Assembly: GCA_946902985.2 (NCBI GenBank)
Contig: OX336391.1
Span: forward strand, 196,976,289 to 197,040,288
Reading direction: 5' to 3'
DNA length: 64,000 nucleotides
Source of the DNA: Meconema thalassinum
Taxonomy: Eukaryota > Arthropoda > Insecta > Orthoptera > Tettigoniidae
Position 1 is the stretch's first letter, and each line of letters opens with the position of its first letter. The notes under the pieces are model-generated. The model worked only from the letters and a program-made list of their open reading frames with translations, was not told the origin of the DNA and ran no database searches. A program made the position numbers and the translations under genes. Positions 1 through 10,339 of this stretch are shown here, piece by piece.

Positions 1-1495
1 ATCTGACGTATTCCAAGTCTTTCTAATTCTCGTCTGAACTCTACACTGGTGAAACAACTGCCGTGATCCGACAACAAATTCTCAGGTTTCCCCAGAATCG
101 GTATCACTTTTTCTTTAAGTCGTTTTAACACCTGTTTGGTACTAGTCTTCTGTATGGGATCAAGGTCAACCATTTTAGTGAAGACATCCATAGCCACCAT
201 TATGTGTCGATTTCCTCTTCTTGCCTTTGGCAAAGGTCCAAAATTATCAATAGATATGATTTGGCCGGGCCTTTCAGGCAACAATGGTATAGGCTTCTGC
301 CTCATCAGGAATGCATTAGGTTTGATCCTTTGACATAGATCACATGTCTTTAGCGTGTCCCTTACAGTTTCTCTCAGTCTCGGCCATACAAATGCTTCTT
401 TCAGCATCGAGACTGTTTTATCGACTCCCATATGTCCGAACGATCTATGGGCTAACCATACTATTTTCCTCTGCAAAATTGCAGGTACAACAATCCTTAA
501 TTTTGTATGGTCAGAGTCTACAAACTTATATAACAATCCATTATAAAACGTGTAGTCTTGAGCTATTTTATTCGCTTCCGTGTACGCTGGTGTTCCTCTT
601 ATCAAGCTTCCCTCAAGGAAAGATATGAGCATGTTCATCCATGGGTCCTCCCGTTGTCTTTGACTAATACTTCTTAACTCATTAAGAGTACGCTGATCCC
701 TGTCTTCCAAATCTATAGCCATTACTTCCTCTTCTATGGACTCTGTCTGTCTACTTAAGTAGTCTGGAACTATATTTTCTTTTCCTGGGCAGTACTCTAT
801 CTTGACATCAAATTGTTGAATGTATAAAGCCCAACGCATCAATCTTTGACTGGATAAATCAGTCTTCATCAAAAAGGTTAAGGCTTTATGATCCGTTCTT
901 AGAATGACCTGAAACCCATATACGATCTTCCGCCAATATTGCAACGCGTGCAATATCGCTAACAGCTCGATTTCGCTGATCGTATAATTTTTCTCGTGTG
1001 GTTTCAGTCTCCTACTTGTGAAAGCTAGATAGTTTTTCTTATCAGGGGTTTCCGGGTTTTCCTGATATAGCATTGCCCCTATTCCAATCTGGGATGCGTC
1101 TGTTTGAATGATAAATCTCTGATTAAAATCAGGATATCCTAGCTTCACGTAATTTAAGAGCATCTCCTTGGCCTCTACGAATGCTTTTTCTGCTTCCTCC
1201 GTCCATTTCCACTTGCCCCCCTTCTTCAGAAGGTCCTGTAGTGGTGCAACAGTTTTGGTGTATGATGGACAATGTCCTGAGAAGAACCCAATCAATCCCA
1301 AAAACTGGCGAACGTTCTTTACCTTCAAAGGCCTTGGAAAATCCCTTATCGATTCCAATTTGCATGGATTTGGTTTAACACCATCCTTGTCAATCACATG
1401 CCCTAAAAATGTCACTTGCCTTTGACAAAAATTCGACTTCTTTAAATTTATTTTAAAATTTGCCCTTCTTAAGTCTTCCAATAATTTTTCAAATT
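1..1495 (-). pseudogene. E1 pol 3' part: RT thumb, RNase H, integrase (cut by edge)
   Basis: The minus strand from about 1495 to the edge reads as one open frame where I translated it. It begins in the RT thumb and continues into RNase H with an active-site block containing TDAS, then SEIELL and TDHKAL, so the usual acidic residues are present. It then enters the integrase zinc-binding region, with H-x-S-F-G-H around 440 and CDLC around 335, and the catalytic core. Catalytic Asp residues are seen in SIDNFGP (about 255) and LSDHGS (about 70); the final Glu lies beyond the window. A one-base frameshift near 1490, in an A-rich stretch, separates it from the upstream RT frame. Its product would synthesise and integrate element DNA in the virus-like particle and nucleus. 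Confidence 0.85.
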
Positions 1496-2137
1496 TTCTA
1501 AATGTTCCTCAATGTTCTCCGAGGTAAGCAAAATGTCATCCACGTATCGGATAGTGCACTCTTTCACTTCCTCTGACAGGTTTCGATCAAGCGCTCTTAT
1601 TAGTGCAGATCCCGCGGTCTTCAATCCAAACGGACATCTTCTAAAACAATATGTTTGTTGGTCGAACTGAAATCCAGTCAACAAGCTGGTTTTCTCTTCC
1701 AGTTCGAGATGATGATACGAAGAAGTCATGTCAATATTTGTAAAAATCTTCTTGCCTTTGAACTTCCTCAGTATTTCTTTTATGGGTGGTGCCGAATCAT
1801 TTTCTGGTATGATTTTTGCATTTAAATTTCTGGCATCTAAACACACCCTCACTGAGCCATCCCGTTTACTCACAATCACTAATGGACTAACATATGGTGT
1901 CGCCATCTTTTCTATAACACCTGCATTCATCATCTCCTGCAGTGTCTTCTTGGTTTGTGGGTAATGTTTTTCCGCAACCGGGTATGGTTTTTGTTTGAAC
2001 GGTGCCCAATCATTGACTTGGAACGCGTATTTAAAATTTTCAATCTTCCCTGGCTTGGAATCAAATACGTCCCTATAATTCAATAATAATTTCTTTAACT
2101 GTTCCTTATTTTCGAGGTTGACTTTAGCTTCCTCCAC
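1469..2137 (-). pseudogene. E1 reverse transcriptase palm/fingers
   Basis: 222-residue open frame matching the core of a Gypsy reverse transcriptase. The start of the domain (ENFKY, then an NDW..F block), the VCLDARNLN block, the TSSYHHLEL block with the first catalytic region, FG.KTAG and the RYVDDILL catalytic box (two Asp) occur in family order. It overlaps the protease frame by about 40 bases in another phase, and leaves frame again near 1490 where the thumb should continue. The two shifts look like decay, because the sister element E2 reads from Gag into RT in a single frame. Expected role: RNA-templated DNA synthesis of the element. Confidence 0.88.
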
Positions 2138-2736
2138 TTTTCCTGACGGTTGGTCTCGAACTCAGTTTCCAAATTATCTTCGAGTTCTATGTTGAGGACT
2201 TCAAATATCTTTTCTATGTCCTTATAATCTTCCTCAATCACTTCTTCCATATGCCATACCTGTTCTCCTATTTTCGCATCCTGTTCCTGTAAGTTAATGT
2301 TTTGCTCATCCACATCCTCTCTTTGAACTCTAATGCAGTTTTGCGCTAGGTCTATGATGACCTTGTTCTCACGGATAAAATCAATACCTAATATGACATT
2401 ATACGGTAATTGATTTACCAGCAAAAAGCACTGCGAAATTTCAGCGTTACCCATGATCAGATCAATGTATACCTGAAATTTACATGTTAAAGATTTTTCA
2501 GGGATAATCCCCTTAATCTTTACACTTGATGTGGGAATCTTTAATACTCGGCCCCTTGTTTCCAATTCATTTAGAAGGGTTTGTGTAATTAGACTTATTG
2601 TGGATCCGGTATCAATCAATGCTCTGACCAGTAATCCTTCTATCCTAAGCATAATTATAGGTAGTTCTCTTTTAACAGGTGGGATTCCTTCCACATCCTC
2701 GTTAATTAGCTCATCTGGTCTGGCTATCCAATTCAC
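2095..2736 (-). pseudogene. E1 retropepsin-type protease and linker to RT
   Basis: 213-residue frame. A pepsin-type half-site ALIDTGSTISLI sits about 40 residues in, followed by a second block with ILGIDFI about 75 residues later, the pattern of a retroviral-type aspartic protease that dimerises to cut the polyprotein. The C-terminal 60 residues are an acidic linker leading into RT. Upstream, the frame is joined to Gag only if one base in an A-run near 2803-2811 is gained or lost. Downstream it shifts into the RT frame near 2125. The DTG triad is intact, so decay lies in the frameshifts and not in the active site. Confidence 0.85.
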
Positions 2737-2783
2737 AATTTCTACCTCCTCCCAGCTCCTGGTATGTTTCCACTTTTGACAAT

Positions 2784-3869
2784 TTAAATTTGGAGTTTTT
2801 TTTTATCCTGAGGGCTCCCTTTTCCCTCATTCTTTAACTGAGCTTGTAGTTCCAAGCTTTGAGCTCCGTCTAGTCGGTCGGGTGATTTCCGGTTCTTAAT
2901 TGCCTCACTCCAACGGACTTTTTGCCTATCAGGTTCATCTGGTCGTTCGTTCATATAACGAAGACTTTCCTGATATCTTTCTTCTATTTCGGCCCGATAT
3001 TCATCATCCCTATCCTCTGGCCTTACATTCCTTCTGGGATAATTCTCCCATTTCTTTCTGTTTTCTTGCCTTTGATGGTTATTGTTATAGGATCGGCTCT
3101 CTTGTTGCCTATAACCTGAACTCCTAGGATTTCTTCCTCGATATCCTCCTCTGTAGTATGGCTGTATCCTTCTAGGCTCCTGGTGCCCATACTCTCGACC
3201 TAGTCCTTGGGTATCCGTGCTGGTGGACTGATTCCTGGTCGCTGGTTTTTCTCCAGTTTCCTGACTGCTGGCCATGTGTACTTGCTCAGTTTGTCTTTGA
3301 TGCCGAGGAGTTACGTGCGAAGTCGTCATATCTAACTGACATAATACACTCTCCACTTCCACAGCACTTCTGGCTTTGGATGAGATTAACAGCCTCTGAA
3401 TCTCATACGGAAGTTGTCTTGCAATGGCGGCACACAGGTCGTTTTCTGCCGGAGCAATATCCAGTTCGCGGAATTTACACAGCTGAGCGGTGAAAAATTC
3501 CGAGTATTTAGTTGGTGCATTGGTGCTGTACTTCCTAGAGTACAGATCTAGCCTTAAATTCTCTTGGACGTCTGCTGCCCAATATCGTTTTAAAAATGCT
3601 TCCCTAAAGCCTTCCACCGTATCAAAGGTGTATCTGAAGCTTCTGAACCAGGTGAGACAATCACCTGCCAACAGCTTTTCAATAGCTCTCAGTCTCCGAT
3701 CCTGAGGAACTTTCATCTCGTTTAAATACTCTGCAACTTCCTTTAGCCAGTATTTTGGAGTAATAGACATGTTATTACCCGTAAACTTTACTGGTCTGTC
3801 CTCATTTGATTTAATAATGTTTATTATCTGGCCATTTGTCTGATTCATGTACGGGGTTGACATCGCCAT
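2784..3869 (-). pseudogene. E1 Gag capsid and basic tail
   Basis: 361-residue frame; the reading probably opens further upstream, near 4005. Residues about 25-200 form a Retrotrans_gag-like capsid domain with the block LTWFRSFRYTF, then FLKRYW, KYSEFF and RQLP, all recurring in E2, E3 and E4. Residues about 200-300 are rich in Arg, Asn, Tyr and Gln, with RGG-like pieces. No CCHC zinc knuckle is present, so RNA binding is probably by this basic low-complexity stretch (inference). The tail has a conserved NERPDEPDR-like motif also seen in E3. The frame ends in an A-run where the protease frame should follow. Confidence 0.85.
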
Positions 3870-3985
3870 CGGATATCCTGGGTTCTTATAAGGGCTCTCC
3901 CCTCCTAAGTCCCTCTCCGTATCTGTGCCTTGTTCACGGGAATCTACCCATCCTGTCTTTGGAAACTCCTCCTGATTCTCGAATT

Positions 3986-5467
3986 CTAACTTCTTTCCCT
4001 TCGGGCACTTTCTTCATTAGCCATGAGTTGGATTTCCATTTGACTATTCTTATGTTCAGTCCTCTCCAATCGGGATCTTAATTCATTCTGAATTCTTTCT
4101 TGATTCCTTTTACTCTCTTCCTCTGCCTGTTTGGATTGGAATTTCTCGTCCCTGTAACTATCCCTGAACTCATTTAGTTGGTCTTCTACCTCTTTCTTAA
4201 AGATCATGGCATGTTGATTTATAATTTCTGGCTTAACATCACCTATGGTATCTAAGTCTTTTCGTATCTGCTTTATCTTCTTCTCCACCTCTCCCTTAAT
4301 TCCTTCCAGCTTCTCCTCAGTTTTCTTAGACACTTCCGATAAGTCATCTTTAATCAGTTTTACTTCATTTTGGACCTGATTAACTTCAGTATGAGTTTTT
4401 CCTACTTGGATCTTTAATGTTCCGATGGTTCCCTGAACATCATTAATACCCTGACTTATTTCATCTATCTTATGGGTGTTATCCTTATTTTCTTTCTCTC
4501 GTTGTTTTCTTTCATTCTGGAGATGCTCCTCATATAGACCTAAACTTTTATCTATTTTCGTTTCGTACGTCTTCCAGTTATCATCTACCTGCCTAATAAA
4601 ATGATCAATCTGATCTTTCATACCCTTAACATCCTGTTTATTTTGATTTTTCATCTCAGTTACTTCGGTTTGAACTCCATCTACCTTTCCCTCGAGTTTT
4701 CCTACTTTGTCCTTTACCCCTTTAAATTCTTCTCCTAATTTCTTAAAACTTTCTTTTATCTCATTCCGGGAACGTTCACAAATATTCTTGTTAGATTCTA
4801 TCTGAGCTTTCAATTCTTTCTGCACACCTTGGATCTGGGTTACAAGTTGATCTTTACACACATCTATATTTTTTTTACAAGATTCTTCCATCTTATTTAA
4901 CTTAGTTTTTATAGCCCCAAAGTTACCTTCTAAATTATCAAATTTTACTTGACATTCAGTTTGGGATGTTTTTGTACTTTCCTCTAAGGTTCTTATTTGG
5001 TCTTGCAATTCTGATTTAAGTGCCCCATTTTCCTCCTGAATTTTACTGGTGATTTCCTCTTTTAACTCCGTTAGCTTCTTCCCGAACTCAATGTCAAAAC
5101 CCTGGAATTTGTTATTCACTTTATCTATCTCAGCCTTCAATTCACCATTCATTGTTACACAGTTAGTTTCGATGTCTACTAATTTCGTTCCCATGGTATC
5201 AGTTTTAGCTTCGATATCTACTAATTTAGTTCCCATGGTATCAGTTTTAGCTTCGATATCTACTAATTTAGTTCCCATATTAGCACTATCAGTTTTTAGT
5301 AACTCTAAACTTTGATTCATGGATCCTAACTTTTGGTTATTTTCCTCCTGTTGGCTGTCCAACTTATTGTTTATAGATCCTAACCCTTCTTTATTTTCAG
5401 TCTGTTGGCTATCCAACTTATTGTTTATGGCCTCCAAGAGCCGTTGCACTTCTTCACTCAATGCCAT
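3986..5467 (-). CDS. E1 Gag N-terminal coiled-coil extension
   Basis: 493-residue frame starting at an ATG at 5467, 284 bases downstream of the primer-binding-like site. The whole product is a Lys/Glu/Gln/Asn-rich predicted coiled coil with regular hydrophobic spacing, including repeated NNKLDSQQ-type units near the start and three copies of a 14-residue MGTKLVDIEAKTDT-type unit. It has no similarity I recognise to a known enzyme. In E2 the equivalent coil is fused in frame to the capsid domain, so this is the N-terminal part of Gag and not a separate gene. Here the frame is lost near 4000, just before the capsid part. Most Ty3/Gypsy Gags lack such an extension. Confidence 0.75.
   Translation of the reverse strand: MALSEEVQRLLEAINNKLDSQQTENKEGLGSINNKLDSQQEENNQKLGSMNQSLELLKTDSANMGTKLVDIEAKTDTMGTKLVDIEAKTDTMGTKLVDIETNCVTMNGELKAEIDKVNNKFQGFDIEFGKKLTELKEEITSKIQEENGALKSELQDQIRTLEESTKTSQTECQVKFDNLEGNFGAIKTKLNKMEESCKKNIDVCKDQLVTQIQGVQKELKAQIESNKNICERSRNEIKESFKKLGEEFKGVKDKVGKLEGKVDGVQTEVTEMKNQNKQDVKGMKDQIDHFIRQVDDNWKTYETKIDKSLGLYEEHLQNERKQREKENKDNTHKIDEISQGINDVQGTIGTLKIQVGKTHTEVNQVQNEVKLIKDDLSEVSKKTEEKLEGIKGEVEKKIKQIRKDLDTIGDVKPEIINQHAMIFKKEVEDQLNEFRDSYRDEKFQSKQAEEESKRNQERIQNELRSRLERTEHKNSQMEIQLMANEESARRERS
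5169..5278 (-). repeat. 42-bp in-frame tandem repeat in E1 gag
   Basis: Two full and one partial nearly identical 42-bp copies encode a 14-residue coiled-coil unit. Few differences separate the copies, suggesting recent expansion inside the coil. Confidence 0.8.
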
Positions 5468-5740
5468 CTTATGAGAATACAGTGGGCCACTAATGCCACC
5501 ACACTAGTACATGCTTGAGAGATGATACTCTGAATCATTGTGTCCCAATTTCTTTAAAAATTTACTTTGGTACGGGTATTTAGCACAACGTACCCTTTTA
5601 ATACTTTTATTCAATTTCATAAACCTTTATGTAAGTATTTAAAATTCAAAATTTCGAAAAACCATTTTTTTTTCAAAAAATGAAAATTTTGATTTTTCGA
5701 GAAAAACTCGGGTTTTCCCTAGGAAAACTCAGCCCTGCGT

Positions 5741-5751
5741 ACTGGGCGCCA
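5741..5751 (-). other. E1 primer-binding-like site
   Basis: On the minus strand this reads TGGCGCCCAGT directly after a CA dinucleotide at 5753-5752. TGGCGCCC is the start of primer-binding sites in many retroelements, complementary to a tRNA 3' end. It lies 284 bases before the Gag start. The exact tRNA cannot be assigned by eye. Confidence 0.55.
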
Positions 5752-8700
5752 TGATTGATGTTTGCTAGGGGGTTGATAATATAATTCAGGGCTGCTCGGT
5801 ATGAGTTTCCAGGGACCCATGCGGTCAGTTAATATTTTATGTTGTAGCTACTCCTATCATTACTTTACTTTACATGATGTGACCGTCTTAAGTGTTTCTC
5901 TAGTTATTAATCCAGCACATTACTTATATGCCCCCATGTGCCCTTTTAGCAAGAAATATGCCAATCACAGTATACCAGCGTAGCTCAATTCGGATTTTTC
6001 GGGGCAGCGGTAAGTTCCCCCACTCTGTGACCCACATATTTTGGATTAATTAGAGGATACACTTGCAAAAATAACAACAAAATCAACTCCTATTTTAACA
6101 CATTTAATTAATAAAATTAATGGCGCTACAAACACTTTAACAATTTAATTACTGACCCATAATCCTCTACTTGTCCCAAATGAACAAGGAATCACAAATA
6201 TAATAAAACAAATATTGTATTAAAACATATGGTTTCCACATAAACCAACAATTCCTACTTAGTCTTACTTCCATAAAGCATCAACTGTAAGCTTTATATA
6301 ACTCCGAGCTCTTTTGGCTCCATGCTTTACATAATAATGGTGTCATTCTTGTACACCTCAAATACTATCTTTTATATTTTCTTAATCCTCCAAACAAATG
6401 TATAATTACATTTAAAATCTTATGTTAATTATCTAACTCAATATTTTGGGCATGTTCACACATTCAGCTGTTATCATCTCTCTTTATTTTCACAAATATA
6501 TTAAGGTAATCAGGAAATCACTTGTGTACTCCAGAGCGTGAAGATACTTGACATAGTCAAAAAAACTATAGTTACTCCCGAAACTTAGTTGCCTTCAATT
6601 AACTCGTGGAATCCTACTTCCGTACATCATTACAATAGGGATTATTATTTATCTCTTATGTCTTATAAGACCATTATCATATAAGAAACTACGATCTGAA
6701 CAGGCAAACGAAAATATCAATCTACAAGGACCTCGGTTCAACGCCCGGGTCGTTAACAACTTTAAACACTCACGGTGTCTTTACTACATCTTACGAGACG
6801 GTTTCGGCCCACCCTTACTCTAAGAGAGCCAGGCCATTAACTCGGGCGCGATTTATGACACGGAGGGTGACGGGCGACTCTCTGTCTAACCCACGTTAGC
6901 AGCTCTTTTCCAAGGCTTTCAAAACAAACCTTCACATTATACTCAGTCCTGGGGAGAGACCGGGCTTTTACTGTACTGTATCCATTCAAACAAATATTCT
7001 TTGGTTCATAGACCACTTTCGTAACCTTGGCATTTATTAATTATGAGAGGGTCCTCATTGATTGGGAAGATTAATACACATTCGACGACGAAGAATTAAG
7101 GGGCTTTTACCATAAGATGATTCTGAGTTCGAATCTCTTCACATGCCTCGGGAACCATTCCCTTATAGAGGACTTATACAAGACGCGATTTAAAGTCGGC
7201 CGTGGCCTACATGACATACGCTCAATAATACCATACATTAGCTCCCTTTTAATACACAATGCCTCGTGATACTACGTCACAAAATAGAGGACTTATACAA
7301 TTATCAATTCACTACAATCAACTACCCTCCATAAGTAATTTACCAAGTATTTTAACTTCTACGCTTTCCTAGCGTGACATTTTAATATTATTTGCGCTCC
7401 TTTGCGCTATGCATTATTCTAAGCCGAAATGTCTTCCCAAGAACTGATAAATCTCATTAGTAACAATTCATATTATTTTTAATTCTTATATTAATCTTTT
7501 CCGTTGCCGATAAATCGCTCCCTTTTAAAACATTCCCTTGAACATCATATCTTACACATACATTAAGGCTTTAACGCTCTTATGTTCACATCAATTTATT
7601 TGATCTTTATTTAATATTTCCATACTTAGTTATTAGTATTATCTTTATTCTTTACACAAGCTCAAAAGCTATTTCTTTCATATCTCAACTTTACTTTATT
7701 TAAATATCTTTCATGATAATTACTGATATTTCGCTTGCTCTTATGACATTCGTTAAATACATTAACATTTTATTCACATATTTCCTCTACGGGATTTATT
7801 CTTTACATGATTATTTATAATTTCTCAAATTTCTATTATTGTTCAGACCGCGTTCTTGTTTATTCAGTATTTATTTCTTAAAACACATCCCTTTTACTCA
7901 AAAACTCCGGTGGATTCGTACACAACCATTTCCTGACACCAAAATAGAATGAAATTCAGTACTCACATGTTTTTAAGATCGTCCCATGATCTTTATTCTT
8001 GTGCGGTGTTTCATTTTGGGCCCACTTTGAACTTTTACTCCATATTAAAGGAATTCATCTTATGTACAAACACTTCTTGACATATATTTAAGACACTTAA
8101 CATTGACGACATTTTTATACACTGATGTGTCCCTTTAGAACACATAATAAACACTCAAAAAAAATATTAATTTAACACACAATCTTGATAAATTTACACT
8201 TCACAATTCTTGATCACTAGGCCGTATTTCTGAGCCTATCACACGTGACCTCTTAATTTCCCGTTTCCAAGGGTGAAATTTATTCAATGTCGGCTTCCTA
8301 TCCTGCAGAATACGAAAGTCTCGAAACATCTACTGTTCCCTGGAATCCAAATTCTTCTACTCCTATCCTGGATGACCGGCTATTTATCTAGCTTGAACGG
8401 CTTCTTTGTAGATCTGGCTTATCGATCCTAGCGAAAGTCTATTCGGATCGAGGTCTCCTCAATAACCTCTCGATGACCTATGGATTTAGTTTATAGCAGC
8501 TAGTACTTCTCGAGTCTAGTACTTTTAGAATAGTTCGCCTGCTTTCTGGAGATAATGTTTATAGTCTCCGTGCTTCTTTATTTCAAACGGTTCTAGCACT
8601 CCTACGTTTCTGAAATACGTTCCGAACCTTATTCTGTTCTTCCCTTTTTGGGTTCTTTAATTTAGATAACAGTTTATCTTTCTGGTACGGTACTTCCGTA

Positions 8701-8941
8701 CGTTATGATATATTCGTTCGTCTATTTAACGACCTATCACCTTAAGTCCGACGTTCGCAGCCTGCTCTGACTATATCTTACGAACTTTCACTATAACTTG
8801 TATACTGTCGGGCCTAAATCCTGTAACTAGGATTTTCCTAATATTTCAATACGGCGATACTTTAAATTTCTTCTTTACCACTCCTTATGGAGGCAAGCAA
8901 GTTGTTAATACTGCGACGCCTATGGCTATCGGATATTACTT

Positions 8942-9126
8942 CTGCGGTGTAACACAGCGTTTCTCCCCTCAAGGAGTACTAGTAACTGTCTTCGATGTGA
9001 CGCAGAGTTACGCCCCACACGGCTGTCTGGATACTGATGTGCTGTGATGTAGTCTTACGCCCCTCACGGACTGTCGGAATGACTGCATGCGTAGTAACAC
9101 CCTCACGGGTTGTCAGAATAACTGCA
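8942..9126 (-). repeat. Degenerate minisatellite in E1 LTR
   Basis: Roughly four imperfect copies of a 45-50 bp unit with recurring elements such as gtaacac..., cctcacgg and gtcagaataactgcatg. It lies directly downstream of the predicted TATA box in transcription direction, so it would be in the transcribed R/leader part of the LTR. Confidence 0.55.
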
Positions 9127-9150
9127 TGATTGGCTTGGTGAAGCCCGAAG

Positions 9151-9157
9151 CTTTATA
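9151..9157 (-). promoter_or_regulatory. Predicted TATA box of E1 LTR
   Basis: TATAAAG on the minus strand, about 830 bases inside the outer LTR end. Transcription would start around 9125 and run toward gag. Prediction from the motif and from the similar placement in the sister elements. Confidence 0.45.
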
Positions 9158-9986
9158 CTATTTCACTACAAAAAAATAAGACTCTAGTCCTTTCTGTGAC
9201 CAATTTCTAAAATAATGGTGGCACAAATATAAAAATTATACCTTCCGAAAGCTCGTCTTCTCAATGTCAAATAATCTCATTGCCCCTAAGAATCGATCGT
9301 GCAATTCGGAGATATTAATTAATTTCTCGTCCTCAATTGTGTGGGTGTTGCATTTCTTTTGCTTTCTCCCCTCCACACAGGTCTTGGTAATTCCCCGATG
9401 ACGTCGTCTTGCGTTTGCAGTTTTCTCCTGCGCAATTATTAAATGGTTTCTCTTTACTAAAAAATCTCTCATTCGAAATGATTCACTGCACTGTCCTTGT
9501 TTACTCATTATTATACTTGTAAACGGGTTAAATTTAATTATTCCTCTTCTGGCGCGTAAGCGGTGTTGTCAATTTCCAGCAACGTAAGGTCGATTTCCGA
9601 GTCAGGCTTCCTTGTTTAATCTTGGGAAATTTCCACTCGGTTATTAATACTCATGACTCGCTCCCTTCTGAATGTCAAGAGGGGTGATCTCATCTCACGA
9701 ACACCTGGTCCTCGCCTCTTGCACCATATTAGGCTAGCATCTTAGCTGGATCTTTCTTTAAGTTACATTAGAAACTATACGTTTCTTTCATTTCTTTCCC
9801 AAATGCATGGATTCGCCCTCATTGGACCCTATGGCACATGGGTTCAGTATGTCCCCATTGTCTCCAACAAATGCTTGAAATTTCCTCATCTCCGTCTGGC
9901 TATTTTCATGATGCTGGTGGAAATATTTATTAATTGAAGAAATAAAATATCGAATCATTTATCCATCAGAGGATAAAGGGTTCACA

Positions 9987-10000
9987 ACTCCTCCACTCAC
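9987..10000 (-). other. E2 polypurine tract
   Basis: On the minus strand GTGAGTGGAGGAGT immediately precedes TGTGAACC, the LTR tip. E3 and E4 have closely similar purine-rich tracts at the same place, which supports the boundary at 9986. The remaining 3' untranslated stretch 10001-10339 shows nothing else I recognise. Confidence 0.65.
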
Positions 10001-10339
10001 AAAATTTCGAACTTAGGAGAAAGTCGATAATTTTAAAAAGACTTCCGTAGGCCAATTTGTTTTATTTCAGAATCACCCCTTTTCTATTACTTGGTCTAGC
10101 CGCTGCTGTCTTGAATGGCATTTACTCGTTTCATTTCCTGCTTGTAATGACCCTCTCAACTGCTTGCATGACGCGCTGGTGCCTTAGGCAACACTCTGCT
10201 CGTCTCGTTAATGTTTGTCAACACCAATTCCACTTTCCTTCTTCACGTGCCGTACTCAACTGCTCCCCGTCCACTTGGTTGATATAGGACGTCCATATAT
10301 TTAAACTGCATCATTATTTCGGCGCTCTCATGGTTCGCT

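Larger units (their letters stand above)
1..9986 (-). mobile_element. Gypsy-like LTR retrotransposon E1, partial
   Basis: Ty3/Gypsy-type element read on the minus strand: long LTR (about 9986 to 5752), primer-binding-like site at 5751, leader, then gag, protease, reverse transcriptase, RNase H and integrase running off the left edge at position 1. The domain order PR-RT-RH-IN and the integrase HHCC/DDE motifs identify the superfamily. The coding region needs at least four frameshifts to read through (about 4000, 2810, 2125 and 1490), so this copy is dead. The 3' end, 3' LTR and target duplication lie outside the window. The upstream LTR is directly joined on its other side to element E2. Confidence 0.85.
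5752..9986 (-). repeat. Long LTR between E1 and E2 (about 4.2 kb, probably chimeric)
   Basis: Non-coding stretch bounded on the left by the E1 primer-binding-like site and on the right by the E2 polypurine tract. The outer 140 bases (9847-9986) match 19427-19566 with one mismatch and no gaps. Further in it matches the E2 upstream LTR only in patches, for example around 9200-9300 against 18980-19085. A TATA box (9151-9157) is followed by a minisatellite. The left boundary (TG at 5752) is approximate. It seems to act as E1's 5' LTR and, at its tip, as E2's 3' LTR. Confidence 0.6.
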
